From Lobosporangium transversale (Eukaryota; Mortierellomycota; Mortierellomycetes; Mortierellales; Mortierellaceae): a DNA stretch of 64,000 nucleotides. The stretch spans positions 186,001-250,000 of the forward strand of contig NW_019029014.1 in assembly GCF_002105155.1 (NCBI RefSeq), given 5' to 3'. The notes under the pieces are model-generated. The model saw only the letters and a list, made by a program, of their open reading frames with translations, searched no databases and was not told the origin of the DNA. Both the position numbers and the translations under genes were made by a program. Below are positions 10,179-23,530 of the stretch, piece after piece; position 1 is the stretch's first letter; each line of letters begins with the position of its first letter.

Positions 10179-12002
10179 ATGGCCATGGTCTCTCAATCAT
10201 CAATCGATAACCCATATCTTAGAAAGCTGCGCCCTCGAATCACACGAGATTGTTTGAAAATTGACCCTACAATTAAAAAGGTGCATCAGGATACAGTCTT
10301 CAGCATCCCTGAGTTAATGAGTATGATCACCAGCTATCTGACGCAGAAAGAACTCCGAGCACTTATCCGCGTCTGCAAGTCGTGGAACAACATCTGGGCG
10401 CCTCACCTCTATGCAACAGTTACTCTTCACAAATATAGGCGTTCGCACAAGTATCCCTCGTTGCATGTTTATGGGGAATATATCAAGGGTCTAAGACTCC
10501 AGAGCATAATTATGAACAGCATCCTCCACATTTTAGACCACACCCCCAATCTTCAATCACTCTCGCTCGAATGGTGGACAGCTTCCATGGACCTTCGTAA
10601 AATTACCGCCATGGCACCCCAGCTCCGAACCTTACAGTTTTACTCCTACAGAATCTCCACCCAACCCTCTGGGTACACTATCGCTGCTGCAGCTACACTG
10701 CCCAACCTTGAAAATCTCATTTGGAGAGGGAATATAGTACGCCTTGACGACCTCCTTCTTGTCCTCAAGTCATGCAGCAAACTCAAGTCTCTTGTTTTAT
10801 TGTCAGTCACTATCGTGGATAAGCCGTCAATCAGCGAGGATACGGAACAGATGACCGTAAATACCAACCATTCAAGTATTGCCATAGCAGCGGACGATGA
10901 CTGGAGAAACCTGGCCCTTCGCTCAATCACCCTTGACACGGTCTCGTTAGGTCCCACTGAGATATCTTGGGTTGAGTTGAAGGATCCTCATCCTACTCTT
11001 CGACAAATCTTTCTGCGTCTTCCTAATCTCACACATATCAGATACTCCTCCATGCGCAAGCTTACGACTGCAAGCTGGGACTTCATTTTAAAAGGCCGCT
11101 CTGGCCTGCAGTGTGTGGCGATACATAGACCTTTTGCGATTATCAATACTGGGGAAAAAATCATTATGGCCTTGGCCACAAACTGTCCAGATTTGAAGGA
11201 ACTTAACATCGACTTTATTTCAGATGCAACAGATGAGAGTCTGGCAACTCTTATGCAAAACGCACGTCGATTGGAGAAGGTCAGCGCCAAGCAAACACGC
11301 TTCGGACCTTTAGCAATGAAAGCGCTCATAAATACCCCTACGGGAAATAGTCCCACCAACACCATTACCGCTGCTCACATGGCCTTTATCAATAACAGCG
11401 CAACCCCGTCACCAGTATATAACCTCGTGGAACTCGACTTTCAACATTGTCTTCAAGTAACAGATACAGTTGCGGCTTTGGTTATGGAGAATTGTATACG
11501 TTTGCGGAAATTGAATTTGTCGCAGACTTGCGCAGGAACAATTGAGCTTTATCAAGGAACTAAGCCATGGTCAGTTGCTAGTACACTCCAAGTCTTGCAC
11601 ATTGAAGTCCAACCGCGCGGTTACCAAGGCCCAACCCCTGGTCAGGCTTGGAACAATCAGGAGCATGAAAACATTACCCATTACACACCTGAGGAGCAAT
11701 CAGTTATCAGGGAGCGACTAAAAACATTAAGATCTTTGAAAACGTTGGAGATGTCTGGACGCGCCATGGAGTTGACATTGCTTGAAGACTTCTCGTTTGC
11801 GCCTAATCTTCGGCGAGCGATCCTTGCAATCCTTTTTAGAGCTCGAGCCAATCATAATGATTTTAAACTTGTTCGGGCTAGAGTGCTGGAATGGGGTGCG
11901 GCGGTCTTTCCTGGGTGGATCCTTCAGGCTGGATCGGGATTCAGTAATTTTGGACCTCTTTTTATGCTCGGAGCTTTTGCTGAGAAAGAATTTGTATACT
12001 AG
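10179..12002 (+). CDS. F-box / leucine-rich-repeat protein
   Basis: One exon, 607 aa. The frame is open upstream to 9882, but that part translates a T-run and pyrimidine leader ending in a TTTTTTCAG acceptor-like site. The ATG at 10179 (MAMVSQSS) is therefore preferred, perhaps after a 5'-UTR intron. Residues 38-90 are an F-box (VFSIPELMSMITSYLTQKEL with CKSWNNIWAPHLY), the Skp1-binding motif of SCF ubiquitin ligases. The rest is an LRR-like series (LQSLSLEWW, LRTLQFYSY, LKELNIDFI, LVELDFQHC, LRKLNLSQT), expected to bind substrate. This class is greatly expanded in Mortierella-like fungi and individual substrates are generally unknown. Confidence 0.8.
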   Translation: MAMVSQSSIDNPYLRKLRPRITRDCLKIDPTIKKVHQDTVFSIPELMSMITSYLTQKELRALIRVCKSWNNIWAPHLYATVTLHKYRRSHKYPSLHVYGEYIKGLRLQSIIMNSILHILDHTPNLQSLSLEWWTASMDLRKITAMAPQLRTLQFYSYRISTQPSGYTIAAAATLPNLENLIWRGNIVRLDDLLLVLKSCSKLKSLVLLSVTIVDKPSISEDTEQMTVNTNHSSIAIAADDDWRNLALRSITLDTVSLGPTEISWVELKDPHPTLRQIFLRLPNLTHIRYSSMRKLTTASWDFILKGRSGLQCVAIHRPFAIINTGEKIIMALATNCPDLKELNIDFISDATDESLATLMQNARRLEKVSAKQTRFGPLAMKALINTPTGNSPTNTITAAHMAFINNSATPSPVYNLVELDFQHCLQVTDTVAALVMENCIRLRKLNLSQTCAGTIELYQGTKPWSVASTLQVLHIEVQPRGYQGPTPGQAWNNQEHENITHYTPEEQSVIRERLKTLRSLKTLEMSGRAMELTLLEDFSFAPNLRRAILAILFRARANHNDFKLVRARVLEWGAAVFPGWILQAGSGFSNFGPLFMLGAFAEKEFVY

Positions 12003-12101
12003 GAAAAGGATCGCAGATATAGAGGCAGATAGTAAAAGGAAAGATACTAGAGATATAGAAACATAGGGAGCAGCAAGAAGTGGTTGATTAAAATGTAAGA
12101 C

Positions 12102-12264
12102 CAGTGACCTGTACTGATGTACTATTTACTTAAACATCGGTAAAAAAAAAAAAAAAAAAAAAAAGTAAATTTTGAGTAAAACAAAGTATATTTCCAGTAA
12201 GTACTTAAATAATAAGTAAAAAATCAGTAAAAGTAAATGTTCAGTACATCAGTACAGGTCACTG
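12102..12264. mobile_element. 163-bp MITE of hAT type with 8-bp target duplication
   Basis: The ends are a perfect 22-bp inverted repeat starting CAGTGACCTGTACTGATG (left 12102-12123, right 12243-12264). The element is flanked by the identical 8-mer TGTAAGAC at 12094-12101 and 12265-12272. An 8-bp duplication with a CAGTG-type terminus is the hallmark of hAT transposons. The inside is AT-rich, has an A run and many GTAAA words, and no coding capacity. The element must be moved by a transposase elsewhere. The intact ends and duplication suggest a fairly recent insertion in the spacer between the F-box gene and bleomycin hydrolase. Confidence 0.85.
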
Positions 12265-12442
12265 TGTAAGACTTTTCACCAAAGCTGGTGTCTATTTATT
12301 TAAACTTGGAACTTTTTTTATCTCCATTACAAACCCTATTACAGAGGAGCTTGCTCATGTGCTAAATGGGCACAACAGACATATTTTATTTATTTATTTA
12401 TTCAAAGATATTAAGAGAGAACGCAGGTTTTAATAACCAAAG

Positions 12443-14242
12443 TTATGCCAAGGCACCCATGGGGTCAAAGGCTGGAAGAACGTGAACTTCTTGCTGGAGA
12501 ACATCCAAGAATTTTTGGGGAACAATGTCTTTCTCCAGCACAACTTGATACACAAACTCTGTGAACCAAGCATCACTCATAGTTAAATAGCCCTTGTCGC
12601 CTCCGACATTGCCCCAACTGTTCTCTACTCTCCATCGAACAGGCTTGCCATCCTCATCCAGATGAACGCCGGTGAAGACCATTGCATGGGTCATCAGTGA
12701 TTCACCATGGATCAGACGCTCAGCTTTAGTCATGTTGAAGCTAATGTTGAATGCAAGATCATACTGGAACAGTTTGGGGTCGAGGATGCCAGCATCGCGG
12801 TGAAGATATTTACCAACATCTGCACCAAACCACACAGGATTGCCTTGCTGGAGCTTTTTGATGGCCAGTTCCTTCAGATCCTCGATTGGCGCGTTCACAT
12901 AACGGATAGGACGCCCACCAGCAATGTTGCCAAGATATTGGACGGTGTACAAGGAAAAGTATCTGTTGCGAGGGTCGTTGATGATCGAGACTGTATCCTT
13001 TACAGGGTAGCCAACGTGCTCCTTGAAGTAAGCCTGAGGGGTCAAGTCCTTGAATTCGTAAAACTTCTTGTCTTTGTTCCTGAAGGCCCAGGTAAAGGGT
13101 TTCTTGGGTGGTTCGCCAAGTGTGATGGCCATGATGGTGTAGATTTCTTTCAATGCCCTGTCCTTCTTTTGACGCAGTTCCTCCAATGAATGACCTTGGG
13201 CAGCCATACGTCGAAGTGCGACAGCATGGTCTCGGAGCTTAGAGAGGACGAGCTGGTTAAGCTTTCCAGAGTTGGATGAGCTGAAAGATTCTGGGTATAT
13301 AGATTTCGGGACCACACCATACCGCTCAATCAAGTTGATGAGCATATCCCATTGGCCTCCATCACTAATAGGTTCTTTGAGCAAGTGTTGAACCACGCGA
13401 TCATTGACATCCCTATCACATAAATCGATCATGCACTCCAAGAACCCTATAGCAATGCAAATAATGGAAGTAAAGATTAGCTGTCAGCGGGATAGGACAA
13501 GATCGGGCAGATGTTGCACAAATCAGGACTAGCGCCCATTTGCAGATGAGCCTTTTTTTTTTTGTTATTTGAACACTTTACAGTTGCTCTTCTCAAACTT
13601 ATCCCAGAAGAATAGGTATCCTTGCGAAAGCTCAAACTCATCAAGGTTGTACTTCTTGATCACTTCAAGTCGGAAGACATTGAGTGCTGCAAAGATCCAG
13701 CATCTGCCTGAGCTCTTCTGGTTGGTGACCACAGCCTCTGATGGGATCTTGGTATTGAAGACATGGTTATCATCAACGAGCACATCACGGTTCGTGATCA
13801 ACTTTGAAAAGTCAAGTGAGTGTGCCGCATTCTGAACCATCAAGTTCTTAGGGTCAGCATTGAACCCCTCACTAAATATACACAGTTACGAACGCATGAA
13901 TACTTGTACATTTATACATATTTCGTGAATCATTTTATCGCTCGTGTGAAAAATAAAAAAAATAAAAACCTGTAGTCTTTACCTTAATGCTCGCACCTTA
14001 TCATCACGCAGGACTGCCTTACGATGGTTAATACCCTCTGGCTCTGTTAGGATTGGGTTAGACTTTGTGTTGAGACCAAGCTTCATATCGGAGTAGTAGG
14101 CAGGCGGATTATTGTTATTGCCTGAAGATATAATTGAGGATGAAGAAGACTTGTAGGAGGGTAGGTTGGGTTTCGATAATCGTTTACGGGAGATGGAGGC
14201 GTTATCGGTGAGGTTGATATGTTTGGAAGAAACGCAGCCCAT
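12443..14242 (-). CDS. BLH1: bleomycin hydrolase (C1B cysteine aminopeptidase)
   Basis: Three exons on the minus strand: 14242-13983, 13871-13582, 13446-12443; 517 aa. This is a papain-fold aminopeptidase that forms a hexameric, proteasome-like chamber. It trims peptides, hydrolyses bleomycin and, in yeast and mammals, homocysteine thiolactone. The catalytic residues are all present: Cys144 in NQKSSGRCW, His437 in THAMVF, Asn459 in VENSWGN. The C-terminus ends in Ala, as expected for the self-processing C-terminal arm. The first 60 residues precede the family's usual start, are Ser/Asn-rich and begin MGCVSSK. That is a strong consensus for N-myristoylation at Gly2 with palmitoylation at Cys3, which would put this normally soluble enzyme on membranes. 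Start chosen because the exon opens there and the motif is meaningful. Confidence 0.93.
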
Positions 14243-14928
14243 TGAGAGATAGAAAAATGGGGAGGGTTAAAGAAGAAAAAGGAAAAAAAAAAAAAAAAGG
14301 AACAACACGCCAAAGGAATTGAAGCACTGGATGAAATCAAGTGAGGAAAGGGAAAAGAAAACAGAAAAGAGAAAAGAGAAAAGGCATCTCTCCATCCATC
14401 GAGACTTTTTTAAAGTGTTCTAGACTCATTCATATCCATTACAGTATAAGGATGCCCGTAAGGTCAACGAAGGGTGGGATTGGGTGCATGGATTGTATAT
14501 TCTTCCCATCTCACTCCATCTGAATCTCCTGCTCCAACCCATAAAAAGATACGATCATCCATCCTTTCACACGCTTAAAGCTTATTGGGTATATGGAGTG
14601 TCCTCGTGACACTTAATTCATGCAGTGACTAGTTCAGGGACAAACGCCTCCGCATTTGGAAGACAAACTCTGTTGCATGAGCGCCGTGTAGAAAAGATTG
14701 TGGCTACATAACCTTGAGGACCACAGAAAACAATTAGGCTCGTCACCCTGCAGACGAGCCTACGATGGACGATGGTTTGTGCCCCGCGAAAAAAAGAGGA
14801 AAGAGGAAAGAGGGAAACAATGAGCATTTTTCTCATTATTTGGGCGGGGTGTTGCCCTCCTGGATGTTCCACATCTTTCTTTTATTCACACACTGCTGGA
14901 ACTCATCACTTCGTGTAAACAAAGACCA
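14243..14928. other. intergenic, possible LTR remnant
   Basis: No gene seen. The stretch from about 14599 (TGTCCTCGTGACAC) to the short open frame at 14929 has the size and position of an LTR before a gag start, but I found no matching second LTR. This is only a suggestion. An A-run at about 14284-14298 lies upstream of the bleomycin hydrolase start. Confidence 0.3.
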
Positions 14929-15096
14929 ATGAGTCCCAACAATGCTTCTTCTTCATCATCTTCACCCCAAAGCGCTGAACAATCTATCACCGATGTCATC
15001 ACTGCTCTTCGAAAAGAAATTGACGATCTGCGTCGTCAAAATGATGAACGTCGTGAAACAGGGCGCAATCCACGCGTTGTCAGTGAAATATTTTAG
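14929..15096 (+). pseudogene. short open frame, possible truncated gag-like start
   Basis: A 55-codon frame starts MSPNNASSSSSSPQ and includes a charged helical piece (ITALRKEIDDLRRQND). Such Ser-rich starts followed by a short coiled coil are typical of gag proteins of fungal Ty3-type retrotransposons. The frame stops after VVSEIF and nothing retroviral follows. If it is a gag start, the element is truncated. It could also be chance. Confidence 0.25.
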
Positions 15097-15418
15097 ACAG
15101 ACAGGTAGTAACAGGGGAACAGAATAAGATGTAGGAACACGCATCACATCCATGGGGTATTTATTCAAAATCGTATCTAAGTATAACTACAAGTTTGTCT
15201 ACGAGCACCATACATAGAGTAACCATGGTACAAACGTGTATAATTACTACACCCCCACTACGCTCGCACTACGCCCTCACCTGCTTGTTATTATTTACAC
15301 ATGGGGCGTGTTTTTATGATATACAACCCGTTTGTATATATTATTTTGTGTACATAAACTATATTATCTTTTTACATGGGCACACATCTTAATTTTTATG
15401 TAACGTGTACTGTGAAAT
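15097..15418. other. intergenic, nothing recognised
   Basis: AT-rich sequence with C-rich patches. No coding frame or repeat that I can identify. Confidence 0.35.
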
Positions 15419-15736
15419 ATGCAACAGCCAGCAAACAGACAGCAGCAACTCTTCACTGGTAGGATGGTTAAAGAGCTCTTTACTAAGTCACACATTACCA
15501 CTTTGGAATGGCCTCCGAATTCTCCTGACCTCAAGCCTATCGAGAATGTATGGGCCTACATAGATCACCGGCTCAATGGATACGAGAAGGTACCAAAGGG
15601 TCTAGATGAACTATGGGAAAGACTACAGGATATCTGGACAACTATTCCACCTGACTTCCTTCATGGACTATACGAAAGTATGCCACGAAGGGTAGAGGAG
15701 CTTCATCGCAGGAAAGGAGGTCATATACACTACTGA
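15419..15736 (+). pseudogene. decayed Tc1/mariner-type transposase, C-terminal fragment
   Basis: The translation contains ITTLEWPPNSPDLKPIENVW, the signature of the last catalytic block of Tc1/mariner DDE transposases. It continues through a helical C-terminus (WERLQDIWTTIPPDFLHGLYESM). Just upstream, where intact members read QQDNAPxH with the second catalytic Asp, this copy reads QQPANRQQ, so the Asp is lost. No N-terminal helix-turn-helix half is visible upstream. It is a 5'-truncated, inactive relic of about 105 codons. I could not find terminal inverted repeats around it. Confidence 0.8.
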
Positions 15737-16440
15737 AGCACAGAAAAAAAATACAAATAAAGCAAAGTTACTGATTTTCTTCAATAAGATGCCAATAATT
15801 GGCCTTCATCTAAACTTCCAATTAGCGACAGGAGCTCATTGGCATTGTAGTAGGAGTGACATTGTCGATAGTCGAATTCACTACGGAAGTTTCATTGTCG
15901 ACAAGCAAGCTCAAATTGGAGAAAGGAATGATAATGTCGAAATTCTAAAATCATTGAATGACTTTTGATGACCACTGTAGTGGGTCCAAAATTGCTTCAC
16001 TCTCAACCATAACCATTATCAACACAAAGGTGTGCTCCACTCGTTTTCTGTTTTTTCGTTTGTGATTTTTTTCTACATTTCACACAATAACTCGATCGCA
16101 ATCTCACAACGCAATGTACAATTTCACTTCCCCAATTGAAATGCCTATTTTTTTTTGCATTTAAAGATAAAATAGGCTTGCTTCTGGTCAGAGTTATTCT
16201 TCACGCATAGGCCATTACCAATGCCCAGTACCTGGTTATTCCTTTCGATTAACACCCAAACCTCTTACAAAAACACGAGAAGAGCGAATAAGAAAAAGAT
16301 GAATGAGGAAATAAAGAAAGAAAAAGAAAAAAAAGAACAGAAAAAAGATGGAAAAAAAGATTGTTTCTTATACACAATGTAACAAAATAAAAGTAACTTA
16401 CAGGATATCAGACATCCCTTCTAATTCATTCTTTAGCAGG
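15737..16440. other. spacer with short GTCGA-containing repeats
   Basis: No gene seen. Between 15860 and 15950 the words ATTGTCGA/ATGTCGA recur four times in about 90 bases. This may be the eroded end of the Tc1-like relic. The rest is A-rich. Confidence 0.3.
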
Positions 16441-16961
16441 CTCGTAACCGGCCTGAGGCAAAGCCGCCGACGTTGTGACCGCGAATCTTTTCTTCTCAGG
16501 CTGCTGCGTACAAACATTGCCTATTAGCGGGAGTTCTTGACTTTTTCGACTTAGTTTTTTTGGAGGGCTTACTGCCCGCTGTCTCATAGTGATTCTGGTT
16601 CCTTCTTTCAGCTCTTGCACCTTAACTTCTTTATTTTTTCAGCTCCACTTCTTTTCTCCTTCAACTTTCTTCCCTCTCAGATATACACAAGTAAAATAAA
16701 AGCAAAAATAACAAGATTAGTAAAACTTATTGACATTGGCTTTGCACTTACTTTGGGTAAGAAAGAAGGGAAGAAAGTTGAAGGAGAAAAGAAGTGGAGC
16801 TGAAAAAATAAAGAAGTTAAGGTGCAAGAGCTGAAAGAAGGAACCAGAATCACTATGAGACAGCGGGCAGTAAGCCCTTCAAAAAAAACTAAGTCGAAAA
16901 AGTCAAGAACTTCCGCTAATAGGCGGTCACAACGTCGGCGGCTTTGCCTCAGGCTTACGAG
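16441..16961. repeat. long inverted repeat (about 195-235-bp arms, 91-bp spacer)
   Basis: The left arm (16441-16675) reappears as the reverse complement at 16767-16961, almost perfectly matched over the whole arm. The main difference is a block of about 37 bases present only in the left arm (about 16482-16519), between GACCGC and CCTATTAGC. Small changes and a 2-base indel lie near the outer end. A transcript would form a hairpin of nearly 200 bp. No target duplication or known transposon end is obvious. Each arm has a short open frame containing QELKEGTRITMRQRAVSP, so the arms may be duplicated pieces of a former gene. On the left arm that frame runs to a stop at 16426. Confidence 0.85.
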
Positions 16962-17584
16962 TCTAGTGCCTAAAACTCCAAAATAGACGCACTTGAATTC
17001 TTTCTCTCCCACAATTGGTTCGTACTGATTGAAAACATATTTGTATATTTGAACATAAAAAAGAGTCGCTATTATATGCGACATGGGCCATGAAACATGG
17101 AGCATGGCATTTCTTTTTTGTTTGTTTGCCACTCACAGCTTTTTACTTTTGTTTCTGCTATTGCATGTTTCTTGTTTATCAAGGTTGCAATGCTTATTTG
17201 TCCCTTGGGTGTTTGATGCCCGAGCCTAGACCATTGTAGATAGACATGAGAGGTGGTGTCTTTCCTAAGAACATGAACAAGGTGGGAGATTCTTTGAATT
17301 GGGGAGAATGATTGACCCGCCAAATGGCGGACCTCAATATAATGTTGTTATCGGGAAATCAACTTCCCTCAGGCTGCCGGATTGTTGGGCTCAAGATGAA
17401 TACTCGTAAATAGAGCGTCCATCATCTGGTCGCGAACTTTACTCTATCCTTATATTAACTGAATCGATTTTGTGTCACACCGAAAGAACAATATAAAAAT
17501 AAACCATGTATATACAGTCGTGTAACCTGTAAAAACTCTGAGTATGATCTAATATTGCAGAGACACATGCGAAAGCTAAATTAT

Positions 17585-17627
<43 letters not shown>

Positions 17628-18372
17628 GGCGATCATCCTGGTTCTACAGAGCTGCGAGATTCATCGGATTAATTCGCAGGAACAGGTACAAGCTTAAGCG
17701 AAAGCACCAGACACAAATTGTCTCGGATTATTCGATGGTATTCCAATAACCTTCATTCAAAGTCACAATGTGTCAGGACCACTTTTTAACAATTGACTTT
17801 TGTGGACCAGATATTCTGGATGCTATACAAATGCCCAACCTGAAACATACAAAACGGAAAAGTGTTAAGGTGAAAAAGAATCAGCAGGCCTCATTGTTAT
17901 TAAATCAAAGCGGAACACTCTTATGTTTTTTTTTTAGCTCTGAAGAAAGGTGATCGGTATTGCCTTGTGCATATTCTGTCTTTGAGCATGGTCCAGCAAT
18001 GTGATAAACCCAAAACAAAGTTGTATATATAATAATATGCTCTTATCCTCGTGTGTTTGAAGCCCGATGGTCCACTCCGCTCAGCTTTTTTTTAAAAATT
18101 ATTTGAATCTCAGTTGAAATAAAGGGTTTATCAATTCCCGGTCTTGAAGATTATGGATTGTCCGTATCCCACGGCTTTTAATATTCCCTCAAACAGTTAA
18201 AGACGTCCTTGACAAGCCGCAACATGTGCTAATGATCTTATTTAGGCCATGTAGTAGCTCTTGACCTAATGCAACGGTCCATTTCCCAAGATATGATGCA
18301 ATTCAAAAAAATAAAATAAAAATAAATAAAAATAAAATCCGTTTGCATAAATATCCCTCGCCTTTTCATTCT

Positions 18373-18405
<33 letters not shown>

Positions 18406-18644
18406 CCCTCTTCATTCATCGTCATTACTACCTTTTCTTTCCTTTTCCCTTTTGCCTCATTTTTATCATCACTCAGCTCTAGGATTATCTAGGAGCATAA
18501 GACTCTTCCTTTCTCTCCCACTTTAATACTCCTTTATTCTTTCTCTATTTTCCTATTACCTTTCTTTCAGATTAGAAAAAAAAAAAAAAAAAAAAAAAAA
18601 AAACATCCTCACCATCCTACAGAAGCATCAATAACAACATTATC
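16962..18644. other. intergenic, homopolymer-rich
   Basis: No convincing gene. It holds an A run of 36 at 17589-17624, a T run at about 18372-18405 and an A run at about 18573-18603. The last two lie in the pyrimidine-rich leader of the acyl-CoA synthetase gene. Short open frames here have no recognisable features. Confidence 0.4.
17589..17624. repeat. A36 homopolymer
   Basis: Thirty-six consecutive A in intergenic DNA, among the longest pure runs in the window. No coding sequence adjoins it. Confidence 0.9.
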
Positions 18645-19731
18645 ATGACAAAGTCCCTTACCATTGAAGTTGGCCCCACTGAAGTCCACGGTGAGACTAG
18701 AATCCGCCGTTCAGTTATGTCGCCTACAGATCTCATCTCAACCCCATTCGATGATATCAAGACTCTGTATGATGTTATTCGACATTCCGCCAAGACGCGT
18801 CCTAACATGGACGCGATCGGTTACCGTAAGGTGATCAAGATGATCGAGGAAGAAAAGGAGGTTACCAAAATGGTCGGTGGCTCGCCTGTCAAGGAGAAGA
18901 AGATCTGGAAATATTTCAAACTTTCTGGTTATAATTGGATGACATACAAAGACACACAAGTCGTAGTAGACAGCATTGGTGCAGGTCTCCGCAAGTTTGG
19001 TGTCCAACCCAAGGACAAAATGACTGTGTTTGGTGCCACAAGGTAAATATAAAACATCAGTTGTATTATGAAAAAGAGACAATGCAATATCTAAAAGTGT
19101 ACAAGGCGAATGAAACATCCGACCGCAGCAATCGTCATCGCCATTAGTTCTTCAAAGCTTCAACAATTATGATGTGTGAGACAAGTTCAGATGACCCGTA
19201 GCCTGTGCGATTGGCGTTAACATGTTTTATTTTTATTTTTATTTGCTGATAATCTTAGCGCAAACTGGCTGTTGGTTGCACATGGAGCTTTTGCGCAATC
19301 CGTCACTATCGTAACTGTTTATGATACCCTCGGTGAGGATGGTTTGCTACACTCGATGAACGAGGCTGAAGTCGCTACTACCTACACCAATGCAGATTTG
19401 CTCAACACCATGAAGAATGTCGCCGGTCGATGCCCTACACTCAAGAGGATCTTTTATGATGGCGAGGCCAAGGCTGCAGACGTGATTGCGATCAAGGAAG
19501 CTCACCCTCACTTGGATATCATTACTTTGGAGGAGTTGAAGCAGATGGGTATGGATAACCCTGTAGAGAATGTTCCCCCAGCAGCTGAGGATCTCTGCTG
19601 CATCATGTATACCTCTGGATCGACCGGAAACCCCAAGGGTGTGCTTTTGACCCACGGAAACTTGATTGCTGCCAGTATGTTTTTGTATTCTTTTTCTTTT
19701 TTATTTTTGTCTTGACTTGTGTTCTTTGTAT

Positions 19732-19765
<34 letters not shown>

Positions 19766-21006
19766 CCATTTGTATTATAGTTGGTGGTGCGAACAAAATG
19801 CTGTCAAAGTACGTGCATGAGGGCGATGTGTTGCTTGCATACTTGCCCCTGGCCCACGTCCTCGAGTTCTTGGTCGAAAACATTTGCTTGTTCTGGGGAG
19901 CAGCTCTTGGATATGGCACTGTCCGTACACTCACAGATGCCTCTGTACGAGAATGTCAGGGCGATATCAAGGAGCTTCGACCTACGTTGATGACAGGTGT
20001 ACCCGCTGTCTGGGAGACAATTCGAAAGGGAATTTTGACCCAGGTCCATAAAGGATCACCCCTGATTCAATCCATCTTCCATGGTGCCATGAATGGCAAG
20101 GCCTGGTGCCTTGACCGCAAGTTGAGCGGATTGACTGGTGTCTTTGATGCAGTTGTCTTCAACAAGGTCCGACAGCAGACAGGTGGTCGTCTTCGTTTTG
20201 CACTCTCTGGAGGAGCTCCTCTCTCACAAGAGACCCAACGGTTCCTCACCACGGCTTTGTGCCCTGTTCTTCAGGCTTATGGTATGACAGAGTCATGCGG
20301 TATGTGCGCCATCATGACTCCCGATGCTTTCCATTACAACCGTGTTGGATCGCCTGTACCCTGTACAGAAGTCAAGTTGGTGGACGTTCCTGATGCAGGA
20401 TACTTATCAACAAACTCACCCAATCCTCGCGGTGAGGTCTGGATTCGTGGACCCTCAATCACATCTGGTTACCTCAAGAACCCAAAGGAGTCAGCTGAGT
20501 CATTGACAGCAGACGGCTGGCTTATGACTGGTGATGTTGGTGAGTGGCATCCGGACGGAACACTCTCAATCATTGATCGTAAGAAGAACCTGGTCAAGTT
20601 GTCACATGGAGAGTATATTGCATTGGAGAAGCTGGAATCAGTGTACAAGAGTACAGAGTACTGCAACAATATCTGTGTCTATGCTGACTCCATGCAGAGC
20701 AAGCCCGTGGCGTTGGTCGTCGTGAACGAATCGCTTGTGAAGGAGTTGGCGAAGAACAAAGGCATTGAGGGCGATTTTGAAGAATTGTGCCAAAACAAGG
20801 AAATTGTCAAAGCTGTCTTGGATGCTTGCAATTCTACGGGCAAGAAGGCTGGCCTTAAGCCCGCAGAGATGCTGCAGGGTGCTTACTTGGAACACGAGGA
20901 ATGGACTGATAAAGGTGGTTTGTTGACTGCTGCGCAGAAGCTCAAGCGCAAGGATATCAACCAGAAGTATGCTGAGCAGATCAAGCAGATCTATGCTTCA
21001 AGCTAA
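18645..21006 (+). CDS. long-chain fatty acid-CoA ligase (Faa1/Faa4 type)
   Basis: Three exons: 18645-19042, 19259-19674, 19781-21006; 679 aa, close to the roughly 700 aa of yeast Faa1/Faa4. It activates long-chain fatty acids with ATP and CoA for lipid synthesis, remodelling and beta-oxidation. The AMP-binding P-loop TSGSTGNPKG is at 251-260. YGMTES (438-443) is the adenylate-binding motif. GWLMTGDVGEWHPDG followed by DRKKNLVKLSHGEYI is the fatty-acyl-CoA synthetase signature linking the large and small domains. No signal peptide is seen. The second intron has a T run of about 27 before its acceptor. The start is the first ATG after the leader and gives the expected N-terminus. Confidence 0.93.
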
Positions 21007-21620
21007 AAAAAAAAAAAAAAAAAAAAAAAACTGTATCCATATGAATCTATGCTGTACGTAGTAGCCTCCAATGAAATATATTGTAATAAATACCTTTTCG
21101 TTCTTTGATTTCTAATATCCTTTTAAATATTTTTCTCTAATGTCTTTCTATCACAAATATCTCTTAAATCGTGCAATGAGTAAATTTGTCCATTGAGAAA
21201 GTACGGATTTCATCCTGTTTCCCTAGTAGCACCTACAAAGAGCTCGAGACAGCACTGACTGGGGAGATCAACCGTCTCTCTGAGTGAACAATCATAACTT
21301 TCATCTCTAGATGTTACAATTCCACTCATTAGCCCATATTTTTTTTGACCTGTTACAGACAAAGAGATAATGTTGATAATGTTACAACCTTTTTTTTAAT
21401 TTTTATTATTCTTAATGAATGAGGGGAGAGTTAAATTAAGTATGGGAGTGGAGCGAGATAGAGACATCAAAGTCTTGAATTGATCGACCATCCTGTTGTA
21501 TATCCATGTTATTTACACTTTGGCTCGGATCCGTAAAAGCTTTTTTTTTTTAGCTTCAAGTCGACGTTAGCGAGTATTTTTAGGTCCACAGTCTTGAATC
21601 ACATGTATTCCTTTGATTGG
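21007..21620. other. intergenic between convergent genes
   Basis: The acyl-CoA synthetase stop is followed at once by an A run of about 27 (from 21004). The rest is AT-rich with no gene, holding the 3' ends of two convergent genes. Confidence 0.4.

Positions 21621-23530
<1,910 letters not shown>

Noticed and set aside
14599-15420. Intact LTR retrotransposon
   Set aside because: Only a possible LTR-like stretch and a gag-like start are seen; there is no reverse transcriptase, integrase or second LTR.
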